A model generated the notes under the pieces. The model worked only from the letters and a program-made list of their open reading frames with translations, did not search any database and was not told where the DNA came from. 64,000 nucleotides of DNA, from contig JAPDOI010001496.1 in the NCBI GenBank assembly GCA_029168955.1, positions 1 through 64,000 on the forward strand, in the 5' to 3' direction. The DNA comes from Aplectana chamaeleonis (lineage: Eukaryota; Nematoda; Chromadorea; Rhabditida; Cosmocercidae). This document shows positions 34,453 through 45,124 of the stretch, piece by piece. The first letter of the stretch is position 1, and each line of letters opens with the position of its first letter. Made by a program: the position numbers and the translations under genes.

Positions 34453-35752
34453 ATCAAGGTTTCGGCGTTAATAAAAGGAAAAAAGGGTCTAAAAGGTACT
34501 GAAGGCACAAGACCCTTTTAGAACCGAAACACCGTTCAACAGAGAGAAATAATAGTTTATGATAAACCAACAGAACAATGTAAGGGAAGGGAAAAGTTAC
34601 ACCATACACTACCACTATAGAGAATGGCGTGTCACCGATCAACCGGAAAACAAATCTCGACGAGCGAATCCGAAACCTTTCTTACAATCCGAGACCGTTA
34701 GCAATCACCTACGGGAAGCTACTACCTCTTCTAGGTTTGGTCAGATATCACCACGACCACTACGCTACGTTTCTCCCACCAAAGTGGCAAGAAACCCTTT
34801 GAAGTTTACTAGGGGGACAAGGAAATGATAAAAACAACGAGAAAACCCTCCTCACAAGATTCCCCCCCCCCCCCCAAATAACCCACTGCCGCCCAGGAAG
34901 CGAATGAAACAGGAACTGCCGGAATCCCTTCCCCTTCGGCCTCGTCGCCACGTTCGTTCCGTCAATTCATCCGGGCCGCCTGTAGATACGCAGTATCTAG
35001 TCGACGCGCCCGAACTGACGCGAATTTATGTGTGGCAGCCGTAACTTCACCGACCATCTCGGGATAGACGCCTCATTTATTTATTTCATCGGTTCGCCCG
35101 TGTTCTTTCTTTGCTCTATATTCGCCTGTACCTTACAGAACATCAGCTATCACGTACATTTTTGCAGTGATCATTTTCTACAGTCGTTGGTATCAGTTTG
35201 CTGGTAATTGATCCAATTTTCAGAAAATCGTGCCCTGGGGTTTCGAGAGTGCTTGGCATTTATCGATTGTTCGCTAGGTTCAGACGAAGTTCAGATTCTC
35301 AAAAATTGTGTATGTCGTATAATTTTGCAACACACTGTATAGGTTGTCTGAACAGTTCTGAGCCACCCGTTTTTGTTTTTCGGCACTGCTTTTCGAGCAT
35401 ATCAATATTGAAGTCGAGTAGCAAGAAACACATTTCTATGGTATTGGCCGCGCTGAGCCGCATGAACAATATCATAGGATTGCATTAGGCTGCGCCGCTC
35501 GAAAGCGGAAGTGTAAGGTCAGTGGTATACATTGTGGCATTCATAAGCGTCAGTCATGACATTTATCACAAATCGTGACTGGTCCAGTATAGGAGCAATG
35601 GCGCCGTCAAGGGAACATTTGTCGCGTCTCCGTCGCAGTGAAGTGTCGCGGAGGGCTGACATTCTGCAAACGCGCCGATGCCTGTCGTTGCCACTGTTAT
35701 GGTCCCGGCCTTAGAATGGTTGCTGTGCAGCGCACTGCGACAGCAACCGATC
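34453..35752. other. Unassigned stretch
   Basis: No gene recognised. There is a poly-C run at about 34,862-34,875 and a TTAGGCTGCGCC phrase at about 35,487 that could be one end of a Harbinger-like element; I could not find its partner. A palindrome at about 35,698-35,767 (GGTCCCGGCCTTAG against CTAAGGCCGGGATC) leads into the next MITE. Confidence 0.35.
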
Positions 35753-35755
35753 TAA

Positions 35756-35879
35756 GGCCGGGATCATACTTCTCGCGACCAGCGACAGCGACAGTGCATA
35801 CCGGCCATGTCGATTTTAGGTCGATATCGATGGTAAACATTGCGTTGCGTCGCTGGTCGCTGGAAGTACGACCACGGCC
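35756..35879. mobile_element. 124-bp Harbinger-type MITE with TAA duplication
   Basis: Ends GGCCGGGATCATACTTCTCG and, at the right, the complement of GGCCGTGGTCGTACTTCCAG, followed inward by GCGACCAGCGAC on each side. TAA flanks both sides (35,753-35,755 and 35,880-35,882). Confidence 0.75.
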
Positions 35880-35882
35880 TAA

Positions 35883-36934
35883 AGGCCTCCGCATCAAGCG
35901 GTCGGTGTCGCTGTGCAGAGCGACTCGTGTTGCGGAGCTCCCGCGCTCGCGCCCACTGTTGCGTCCTCGCGCGTGCTCGCTCGCGCTCGTGATTTCTTGG
36001 TGCGATTCTATAAGCAGCGGAGCGAACGCGTTTCCTCCGTATTCAGTGGCAGTGAGGCTCGCTTGCTGCCAGCCTGTTTGCTCGCAGTCTTTGTACAGCA
36101 ACCCTGCACCCCTGGGGCCGTATGCTAGGCCAAGCCTCCCCGACAGGGGAAGGGGACGACCCGCTCCCCTTCCCCGGTATGCACATCATCCCCCACGCTG
36201 GTTGGGGCAGAGAAGACGCCGCCCCTGACAGGGGACGTCGTCCTCCTACGAAATTGGTTGGGGAGAGCTGGGGATACCGTAAGAAATTGGCCTAGGAGCA
36301 GATTATTTGAAATGGAAACAATGCACAGTGAATCCTGGCCGTTGGAACACACACGATAAATCAATAGTTTGGCTAGATTCTTCGTAACCTTCTCGGACAT
36401 TCAAAGCGCTCGTTTATGTGCCAGCGATTTTTACCTCTAATTGATACAATATGAGCTATATTTGATAATTAACACTTTCAGTAATAGAATTTATATGGTT
36501 AATCACAGTTTAGTAGTTACAGTAATTAGTAAAAATAGAAATAAAAATCGAAAATATCATCAAAATGTTTCTACAATTGACTGTAATTGAATGTACCCCT
36601 AAAAATAAGATTAGCTATGATTTTTGAGATTTTTCAGGACCTCGTATGATTTTATTATACGAGTAACAACAAATACTCATCAAAAAAATTAGGGTTTCAA
36701 CTCCGTGGAAAAAAACCGGGCAGTACTTTACAGAAATGACGGGATCAATAAAAACTTCAGTTCTCTGGCACATAAGCCAGAATCTGAAGATAGGGCCGAG
36801 CAGGACTGCTCCGCCACACGACGTGTTCTGGTGGGTCGTACGATTTTGCTCCAAAACAGGAAATTTGTGTTGTTTATAGTTTCATTCTCGGCCAGAAAAA
36901 GGCTGACATACGACCCCTTTTCTTCCGTTTAACA
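35883..36934. other. Unassigned stretch with GC-rich hairpins
   Basis: No gene recognised. Nested hairpins such as GGGGAAGGGGA...TCCCCTTCCCC lie at about 36,137-36,172 and CCCCTGACAGGGG at about 36,220-36,232. The right half is AT-rich. Ala/Arg-rich open frames at 35,640-36,230 reflect GC content. Confidence 0.35.
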
Positions 36935-36937
36935 TTA

Positions 36938-37063
36938 GCGCTATTCATACTTTCAACGCCAGCGCGGCACGTGCGTGACGCTTGGAGCGTGGCGTTGGAG
37001 CATGAAAGGCCTGAAACCACACCCGCGCGTTCGGCGCTGGCGTTGAGGAGCATGAATAGTGCC
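36938..37063. mobile_element. 126-bp MITE of the 10.8 kb Harbinger family
   Basis: Ends GCGCTATTCATAC and, as complement, GGCACTATTCATGC, with TTA at 36,935-36,937 and 37,064-37,066. CAACGCCAGCG blocks follow each end as in the 361-bp copy at 10,848. It lies 208 bp upstream of the transposase relic. Confidence 0.7.
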
Positions 37064-37270
37064 TTAGTATTGGGGATCGTCTACACTGAAAACAAATCTT
37101 GTCACGAAGAGGAGGGGGGTCGTAGGTGAGCTGCACTCCTGCACACCGGCCCGCTGGACCCTGTCTGAATGTTAGAATCTTCTCCTATTCTACATAAATA
37201 TAGAGCGCATATGTCAACCGCGTGACGGAATCTACGAAGATGCTTGCAGATAGTCTTGGCTACTACTTGT

Positions 37271-38419
37271 ATGGAGTTCGCCGCAAGGATGGACATCGCC
37301 CGGCGCTACTGCCGAGTTCCAAGAGTTTTTAGGGACCGCACTTATACATGACACCCTAACCGACGTCGAAATTCGCAAAGACTACCGATTCATCCGGCCA
37401 ATGTTCTACAAAATCTGTGAGCCGAAAATTCGAAGCGATGCTACGGGCGAGGTGTGGAAATGACGGTGGCCGATCAGGTGGCAATCAGCATCTATCTGTT
37501 CGACCGTAATGTGATGCAGGCCGATGCAGCCCGCCTTCCAGTATGCCATCAGGGCACCGTACCCCGTGTTCTCACGGCTTTTGTGGCCGCCATCAACAGG
37601 AAAGCGGGCCTTTACATCCACTGGCCAGAAGGGGAGGAATGCGGAGCGATTAGGCATGAGTTTTGTTGGAAGCAAAGAATTACCGGGATCGTCGAGTGAT
37701 CGCAGGGAACTCATTGCCGAATCCAACGCTCGAGGAACCATGAACACGATTACGTATGTAGGAAGGGGTATCATAGCTTAAACGCAGGAGTCGTGGTAGA
37801 TTTTGAAGGGAAAATACGCTGGGTTACTACGAAATGGCCCGGATCGGCCCACGACTCCCGCGTTTTCAAGACCTCCCAACTTTACGCAAGGCTGAAGAAC
37901 AAGGAGCTTGAGGGAGCAATCATTGGCGACTCCGCCTATGGCGCAGAGGTGTTTCTTTTGAAGCCGCTTAGCACCCCAAGGACCGCCCAAGGTAACTTTT
38001 AGTACTCATGAAATTATGTGTTTTTGTAATGATAAATATACAGAGGAACGATTCAACAAAGCTGTCTGCAGCGCACGAGCACGTGTGGAACAGTCCTTTG
38101 GGGTGCTTAAGCGGCAGTTTCACATCCTTCATGGCGAGTGCAGGTGAAGGTATTTTCAAACTCATTACCACACGATAAAACTCGATTATTAAAGGCATAA
38201 ACCTAAGAAGGTCTCAGACATCATTGTGGCGCGCTCCAAAACATAGCGATAGAAATCAGGGATCCGCCCAACTATGACGAAGACATGGGCCCGGGCAGAC
38301 AAGATAGAGAGGTGAACTCGGAGCCACTGGACGAGACGCAGAATCCAGCCGCAGCTAACGCGAAAGCATTTGCAAATAATATCTTCATACGCTACTTTCA
38401 GGACTTCTTTATCGGGTGA
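37271..38419 (+). pseudogene. PIF/Harbinger DDE transposase relic
   Basis: Starts MEFAARMDIARRYCR, then RVPRVFRDRT; a frameshift leads to DTLTDVEIRKDYRFIRP and a further shift to TVADQVAISIYLF...TVPRVLTAFVAAINRKAG. The catalytic core follows: HDYVCRKGYHSLNAGVVVDF, WPGSAHDSRVF with the second Asp, and IIGDSAYG. A 52-nt GT-AG intron (37,992-38,043) joins in frame to EERFNKAV...ARVEQSFGVLKRQFHILHGECR, holding the catalytic Glu. After a decayed second intron come NIAIEIRDPPNYDEDMG and the end RYFQDFFIG (stop 38,417-38,419). The first Asp region (normally IDGTH) is damaged (VIAGN). At least three frameshifts make it inactive. The family cuts and pastes DNA at TTA/TAA sites. Confidence 0.9.
37992..38043 (+). 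other. Short intron in the transposase relic
   Basis: It begins GTAACTTTTAG and ends AAATATACAG. Removing these 52 nt joins TAQ to EERFNKAV in phase 1, restoring a continuous DDE_Tnp_4-type segment. The length is typical of nematode introns. Confidence 0.75.
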
Positions 38420-39225
38420 ACTGTTGATAATAAAATCTATGGGGCTTTAAGTGCACTTGATCACTTTCCGTAGAGATTAACCGGTAAACAATAAACCGTG
38501 AGTAACCGTAACAGTTTGTCCTTTTACAAACAATATAACAACGTACCAAAATCAGAGCTGAGCCGGCACAATTACGTCGTAACGACATCAAAACGGCCAC
38601 AAACACACTTATGCACGTACACATACATGCGAGGAAGGGTTCCTATGGCAGATTCAAGAAATCTCATGACACGGCGGTATGTCCACTAAACAAGTGCGAG
38701 AGCAAATAGGTCCTAACACATAGGAAACGCTATTGAAAATTCTCTCAACGCGCGCATGTTACCTAAGAAATTCGGCAAGGCATCCATTCCTCCTAATGGA
38801 GAATGGCTCAAAGCTACTCAAGGCTGTGCCCTACGCGAGCAATGTTAAAAAAAGAAGAAAAACAATAACAATGTAACAAACGTAACATAGATTGTCTGAT
38901 CCAGGCTTTCCCGTGAGAAAGAAAAGGACCTTGTTGCCGACTTTCAACCGGAGATACAAACAGACAATCTCACTGTTAATGGCACACAATTGGGCGCAAC
39001 CTAACAGAACAATCCCTACGCGAGACAGACGAAAATTCCCCAAGCAAATGTTTTGATGGCTAGTTTTTGCCAGTACGCGATATCATCAGACCTACAAATT
39101 TAGGGTGTTGCAGTCTTCACTGCAACAAAGAGCAAGCAGTATTAGGCAAAAAACTAACCACCAATCTTTCAACGGTCAGTAACCTAACTCAAAACAACAC
39201 GAAACTGGTAGATCCTACTTGATGA
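38420..39225. other. Intergenic part of the Harbinger element
   Basis: Between the two convergent genes. I see no further exon; open frames (38,409-38,689, 38,831-39,043) are unrecognised. Confidence 0.35.
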
Positions 39226-39335
39226 GGCCCTAGTTACACCGCGGCGCTTCGCTGCCGCTGATTTCGCTGCTAGTCGATCTCCGAATCTCACAAATTACAG
39301 CAGCGGCAGCGAAACGCTTGAGTATAACTAGGACC
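39226..39335. mobile_element. 110-bp MITE nested in the Harbinger element
   Basis: Ends GGCCCTAGTTACAC and, as complement, GGTCCTAGTTATAC, then CGCTTCGCTGCCGCTG on both sides. Flanks are TGA at 39,223-39,225 and 39,336-39,338, close to the TWA sites of Harbinger. It lies just beyond the 3' end of the accessory gene. Confidence 0.7.
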
Positions 39336-39361
39336 TGAGAGGAGAGCAGAAGGCGGGCGCC

Positions 39362-40253
39362 TTAAGCCATGTGGGCTACCTTCAACGTCCAGTAATGGAT
39401 CTGGAGATACAATACTTCATTGCGTTTCTCCAGGCCAATCCGGAGCAACTCTATGTTGCGCATTTCTCCCCTAATGACCGAGGCAGCACTAAGCCTGAAA
39501 ATACAGATTGAGATTCCCAACGAGAAGAAAAGCTTTTTCAGAGCATTACTTTTCGCCTGCGGGACTACTAGACCGATGAATCACTGCCGCCGGCACTAAC
39601 ACACTGCTTCTTCTGAGGGACATCAATCTGCTCCCGGCTATTCGGCATTTCACGAACTTCCTAAAATTTTGAAACTGAATTAGTACACGATACGTGAAGC
39701 ACAGTTTCCAGAAAACCAACCTGGGTTCCGCTTTGTCCAACCTCCTGCGCTGAATGTATACCCTCGATCCGAGGCTTCTCCTCCAAACGAATGAAGGCGT
39801 TCTTCTGAATGTCAGAAAGCCTCGGCAAACTGATACGCCCGCCTCCGGTTTTGGAGTGCTCTGCTTTCTGAAAAATTAAATTACTTGGAGTGATTAGTGG
39901 TTTGAAGACAGCCGCTATTCAACTTGCCACAGCATTACTGTATCGCTGCACTGCCTTTAGTTGATCGCGGATCTTCTGGTCATTTGTTTCACAGACCGCT
40001 TACAGAAACCGAGCGCATTCACATCTTCAGTTACCTGCAGTATGAATTTCTTCTTCCCCTGAAAACAATTTGATGAGGATCGGATAACGCAAAAATAGTG
40101 TAGTACAGGAATATGTCGTAAGGGGAGTTGACATGTTACCGAAATTGCTTGCCGCGACGCACCATAAATAGAGTCGTGTTATATCGCGTAGTTTTCGACG
40201 TAGGCGTTCAGAATCATTTCCGTCTCACGTGGTGAAAACGGCTGAGTCGTCCC
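39362..40253 (-). pseudogene. Myb/SANT-MADF-like Harbinger accessory gene relic
   Basis: At least four minus-strand exons. Exon A (40,253-40,140): PFSPRETEMILNAYVENYA, then an in-frame stop. Intron 40,139-40,059 (81 nt). Exon B from 40,058: GKKKFILQVTEDVNALGFC, KRSVKQM, then a frameshift to KIRDQLKAVQRYSNAVAS. Exon C (39,867-39,721): KAEHSKTGGGRISLPRLSD and IQKNAFIRLEEKPRIEG. Exon D from 39,660: EVREMPNSREQIDVPQKKQC, ending in stops. Exon E (39,494-39,362): GEMRNIELLRIGLEKRNEVL. The layout (three-helix DNA-binding domain, TGGG motif, C-terminal helix) is that of the second protein of PIF/Harbinger elements, which helps the transposase enter the nucleus and bind ends. Convergent with the transposase. 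Inactive; exon A may have an upstream exon. Confidence 0.75.
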
Positions 40254-40551
40254 CTAAAACAACAAAAAAAATTGAATGGCACTTATACTCGGAAAATAAA
40301 CATCAATTAGTAACAGGCAACCCAAACTTGAATATTCCCAGTCATATGTTCCACGGCTGCAGACTCTCCAAAAAGTGCAGGCTCGTCTTCCAGAGCGACA
40401 CAGGCGAACGGCTCAATTACGGTATCCTCCATTTTACAACCAAAATCACACCTTTGGCGCTGCAAGTATCTACGCCGATACGGTAAATCAAATTAATAGC
40501 CATATTTTCCAATGAAGGGACATACGGAATGTATGCGAAGGTGATCAAATA

Positions 40552-40888
40552 CAGGATTGAGCAGGGTTGTGACTCGACGCAGGGGAGGGGGGTCGTAAAA
40601 AATTGCGATAGTTTTGAAAAAAAATTCTTTTGGGGGTGGGTGGGGCTGGTAGAATTTTCGAAGAAAAAGGAATTGTGGAAAAATTGGAAATCCTGCGAGA
40701 GAAATTGAGAAAAACGTCTTTTCATGCCAAAACTTTGAGGAACAATTTCCAATTTGTCACTCAAAAAAAGGCTAACCCAATTTTTCATACCGAGACGGGG
40801 GATGTTTCGAAATTTTTCAAAATTTTCGTTTAACGGAAAGGTGGTCGTAGCTGCACCGAAAAGTAGAGCAAAGGCCTGCTCAACCCTG
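40552..40888 (+). mobile_element. hAT-like MITE, copy 1
   Basis: 337 bp; ends CAGGATTGAGCAG and the complement of CAGGGTTGAGCAG. The 8-bp flanks ATCAAATA and ATTAAATC agree at six positions. GGGGGGTCGTAAAA near the left end and CGTTTAACGGAAAGGTGGTC near the right end are shared with copy 2. Confidence 0.7.
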
Positions 40889-40971
40889 ATTAAATCGGAC
40901 AACCTGCGCACGCAGGCCAACAGAACAACAAGTACATAAAACGCTCGTACGATATAGCATCCTGTATTTAA

Positions 40972-41565
40972 AGGCATCGTCCACGATGAAAACCGAATTT
41001 GGGTTTATGCGTTCATTCGGACTAGTGGGCCATGACAATGTCACTCAGAAAGTTTGGAGTTACAAAACCGTTCCTGAGTGAAGATTCGCTTACCTCAAAA
41101 TGGCTTGTTGGGTTTAGGGGGCCGGCCTTGAGGTCGATCCGTTGTTACAAGGAACAAAACTGGGTTGCTGACGGCGGGTGTGCCTTGACGCGTCGTAGGG
41201 CGCAATACACACGCCAGTCGATTTCGAATTCGGTATCGATCGAAAGCAGCCGGCAGCACTGGACGCAGCAGGTGGGTAGCCCATTTTAATTTCGCTGAAG
41301 TCGTAGTTGAGCGGCATCCTCGGTGAATTGCTTCCAACGCTGCGCCAAGGAGCGAAGAGTAAAACTGTTCCTTGCATTCTCTGCGCAACTATCCCAAGTT
41401 GATGCCGGCGCGAAATTCAAATTTGCTATGAACTTTCTAAAAATGGGTTTTTCTCAAAAAGTTGACGTTTTTGAGGGGGCGTTTTGCTACCGTTAGTCAC
41501 TATAGGGATAGTACAACACGAAAACATCAAAAATCCAAATATGGTTTTCATCGTGTACGATGCCT
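40972..41565 (-). mobile_element. TTAA-flanked MITE, copy C (inverted)
   Basis: 594 bp with ends AGGCATCGTCCACGATGAAA and the complement of AGGCATCGTACACGATGAAA. TTAA lies at both sides (40,968-40,971 and 41,566-41,569). Opposite orientation to copies A and B. It sits between the two hAT-like MITEs. Confidence 0.8.
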
Positions 41566-41605
41566 TTAAAGCTCTAGCAGATAGAAAGGTCATCTGCCCC
41601 ATGCA

Positions 41606-41877
41606 CAGGGTTGAGCAAGCCGTTGCGCCAATTTTCGACACAGCTAAGACCACCTTTCCGTTAAACGAAAATTTCGAAAAATTTCCAAATTTTTTACGAT
41701 CCCCTTAAGAGATAAAAAAATTTCTTAAGCTTCTTGAAAGTGAAAAAGTTGGACAAAGATCGAAATTGTGATGAAATTCTGTCAAGTCGTACAAGCCACT
41801 TCCGAATTTCTTTTTTTAACTTTCTGAAATATTTTGCGACCCCCCGTTGCGCCGAGTCGCAACCATGCTCAACACTG
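41606..41877 (-). mobile_element. hAT-like MITE, copy 2, perfect 8-bp duplication
   Basis: 272 bp; left end CAGGGTTGAGCA, right end complement CAGTGTTGAGCA. Both flanks are exactly CCCATGCA (41,598-41,605 and 41,878-41,885), the 8-bp duplication typical of hAT transposons. Inverted with respect to copy 1; shares GACCACCTTTCCGTTAAACG near one end and TTGCGACCCCCCGTTGCGCC near the other. Confidence 0.85.
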
Positions 41878-41885
41878 CCCATGCA

Positions 41886-43702
41886 ACGACCTGAGATTGA
41901 AGTGGTGAAGTGAGACCGCTTTAATTGAAAACCGGAAAACTTCCAGTCTCAACGATTTGCGAAAGCGATTTGTTCCAAATTTGGATAGCCCTAAATGCAA
42001 ACGAATGCAGTACGCTAGATTTCCACGTAAATTTTGCTTTGAGCTAGAATCGTGCTGGCAAGCACGAGCACAGCGGCATGAGAACGTGAAAACGTTATTG
42101 AACGGAATGCCGCGAAGGCTTAAAGATTTAGTGACATAAATATGAATCTCAGAACTTCGATATCGTTGAGTTCCGATCTCCAGCATTTCAACAATCCTAT
42201 AACCTGGCCCTTCTCGCATAGGAAATACTTGGATAAAAACGGGTTTTTAGGAACGAATTTAGAGTCACGAGGCGTCAGAAAGGATTCAAACCTCGGTAGT
42301 GTCACCAAAAATGCCGTAGCCTTCGACTTTCAGATGAGTTTTGAATGGTTTTCTCGAATTTGGAGGAAACAAGAATTTCACGATTCATTCAATTCCACGA
42401 TAACAAGCTTATTTTCAAAAACAATCATGAACTTCGCGGTAAATGATAGATTCAGATGCAACATAAAACAAGGCATTGCACTTAACAAGTGCAAAAAACA
42501 TTGCATCGAGGCGAACTACCGCCGTTCGCAGCGGCGGCCATTGATTTTCTGCGTCTCTGCCCACTCTTGCATCTCTGCCATCCCCCGGGAAGTACCCCGA
42601 GATGTGCATAGCACCTGTCCAGGGGGGCCTCCCCTCGGGGATGCTCCCCGCGGGGGGACAATTGGGGGACAGTCCCCGTGGGGGAAAGAATAGCATACGG
42701 CCCCTGCTCTGCTCTCTAGAGGGAGAGAGAACGCTGGGACGTGCTCGGATGTTGGATGGCAACAAACAGTTGCGAACACCGAGAACACGTGTTTTTGTGA
42801 TATATGGGCGCTTCCTCAAATTCATTTCGGATTTCGGAGGAGCATTGATCAAAACGAGCATTTTGATCTGCATAAATTAGGAAAAAATAGTCATTCCGCT
42901 AGCGATAGAGCGGCAATATCGAGTAACCCACCAGTTGATAAACTTGACTTGTTCTTCCGTTTTGTAACAGTGGTATGCGCGCTGATTAGTAGCAGCTTCT
43001 CTAACGACAAGAAGTCAGGATGGAAAGGAGTTTCATCGTTCATTTAGGAATCAAAGAACACCGGGGATCTCTGTCCGGTTTTTCTCTCACAAACTAACTC
43101 TTCGATTCATGATCACTAAATGGGGTTCACATCTGGGAAAAAATTCAAAGATCAGCAATCCAACGTCACTATTTTTCTTCATTCAAGAAGGTCTCTGACT
43201 CCAATGCGAAGGAATGCAAGCGATCCGAAGAGTCATCACTGATCAGATTTTCAAATGCCTTGCTGTGCATAGTATACAGTAGCGGTCATAAATCTATTGA
43301 AATAGGCTTTTTTCCAAATAGCTTTGCTCTAAATTGGGCTCTCGATGTCAACTTCTGTTAGGATATTTTCAGTTATAATGCCGATATAATAAAGTATGTT
43401 GCAGGACTCTAACGCGAATGTACATCGATGGGGAAGATTATTTATCAACTAGGCTATACATAAATTACCCGTGCTTAAAATTCCCTAAATGGCTGCGAGG
43501 ATTCCAAAAAAAGGCATTTTCATTGCTTAACAAAAAGGTGAGGGAATTTTTGTGATGTTCAGAAAAAAGTTCGGATTCGTCTCAAAACTTCTAACTGGTG
43601 GTTATTCAGAGCACTGAACCCTAATCTGGGGTCTGTTTGCCACCGGACTTAGGGTTCCTGTAGGTTGCGATAGGCATAATGTCTTTTAACTGGTGCTACT
43701 TA
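41886..43702. other. Unassigned stretch with GC-rich hairpins
   Basis: No gene recognised; the 183-codon plus frame at 42,142-42,693 has no recognisable domain and ends in Gly/Pro-rich low complexity. Short GC palindromes cluster at 42,600-42,690 (CTCCCCGCGGGG, GGGGGACAGTCCCC). About 43,570-43,660 resembles the interior of the 11.3-12.3 kb fold-back. Confidence 0.35.
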
Positions 43703-43980
43703 CTGTGCATCTCTGGGCCAGATTTCGGTCCGCGATTGCGTCTCGACACGCTTTGCAGCCGCACGCGCTCGAGTCGGTCGAGTTTCCAGCGCCAAAGCCG
43801 ACTCGATGTAGCTTGTTTATACAGTTTTCTCCTATTTTGTTTAGTTTCCAGTTTCGAATACCCACCGGAAGTCAACAGATCGACGACTGCGGCGCTGGAA
43901 ACTCTTCCGACTCGAAAACGCGCGGCAGCAAAGCGTATCGAGACGCAATTGCGGACCGGAATTTGGCCCAGAGAAGCGCC
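43703..43980. mobile_element. 278-bp Harbinger-type MITE with TTA duplication
   Basis: Ends CTGTGCATCTCTGGGCC and, as complement, GGCGCTTCTCTGGGCC, both continuing into GGTCCGC-ATTGCG. TTA flanks both sides (43,700-43,702 and 43,981-43,983). A second inner inverted pair (GAGTTTCCAGCGCC and GGCGCTGGAAACTC) lies nearer the centre. Open frames on both strands reflect the symmetry. Confidence 0.75.
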
Positions 43981-43983
43981 TTA

Positions 43984-45124
43984 CTCTGTTCCCACGCTCG
44001 CTTGTGCGGAGTGAGGGTAGAGACAGCGAGAAAGTGTGGGAAGAAGGAGGCGCAGCGTACGCGCGCCGTCGCACGCGAAGAACGGAAATAAATAACACTC
44101 GGAAACAGAGGATATGTGTTCAGCACCCCAACAAACAAAACAACCTCATTTAAAATCAGGACGGATTGCACTGCTACACTGCGTTGCGTTCCCTATTGTG
44201 TGTTGGCGCTAACTCGGTTCGCACATGTTATAATACACATGCACAGAATGCAAAGTTCCAAAGCGATCCGTGCTGACTGTACAGATTGGGCAATAGAATT
44301 CGGCTGGTTGGCTATCGTACACCTTCCGTAATCGTATTAATAGAAAATGGACTTTATAGCCGCATTCAACACACCAAATAGCACCACAGAACAAATTTTG
44401 GTTTATGAAAAAAATTCATCCTTCAGATTCCCGATGAGAAACAGTGCCATGCATTCTCCATTTCGTAGTGAAATTTAATTCCGTTTATCGCGTGCGTGCA
44501 TGGTGCGTCTCCCTCTCCCTACACTTTCTCACTATCTCTCCCTCGCTCCGCACACGCACGCGAAGGAACAAAGTAAATTTGGCTCCAAAGTAGAAGATAG
44601 TACAGAATTTGTCAAACGATTTGAAGGATATTCCCAATCGCCAGAGCAATCGCTTTATACACTACACTTTTCGGATTAAACGCGGAGTTTACTGCTTTTT
44701 AGAATGTTTTTTTTCAATCTGAATATCTAAAATTCACTGAAAATTGACAGCAAAACGTGAAAAAGTTTTGTTTTCGAATAGATTCCATTAAATCCTAATA
44801 AACCAGAATTGTAGAGAATTAGTAATTACTAGTGACCCTTCGGGTCACTAGCCCGTGGCAGCCACGTTATTTGAAGGCGCGTGCCCCCTGGCAGTAGTAT
44901 AGTTGCGCATTTCGAAAAACGAGCAGACAGACAAACGCCGAAAGCATTTCACCTCTTCAATACTTCAAATTCTTCCATCAGGCTGCGGTGGCACGCTTTG
45001 CACACCCGTACCTTTCCGCCGCTGCCCTCGGGCGCCGATCATATCTCGCTTACACCCAAAATGGCTACCATTTCATAACTCTCAGCAGAGAGCGAGCTTT
45101 GTGAAACGAAAATCCAACTTCATC
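43984..45124. other. Flank between the last MITE and the satellite
   Basis: No gene recognised. A perfect 10-bp-stem hairpin with a TTC loop, CTAGTGACCC-TTC-GGGTCACTAG, lies at 44,829-44,851, followed by GCCCGTGGCAGCCACG. The last ~250 bp before the array are GC-richer than the AT-rich stretch at 44,580-44,820. Confidence 0.4.

Noticed and set aside
35638..36228. 196-codon Arg/Ala-rich frame as a gene
   Set aside because: Composition follows local GC richness and the frame crosses a MITE with a TAA duplication.
37185..37300. Terminal repeats of the autonomous Harbinger element
   Set aside because: I looked upstream of the transposase and downstream of 40,253 for matching GG-start inverted ends with TAA/TTA flanks and found no convincing pair.
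42142..42693. 183-codon plus frame as a gene
   Set aside because: No domain, no convincing splice context, and the C-terminal third is low-complexity from GC palindromes.
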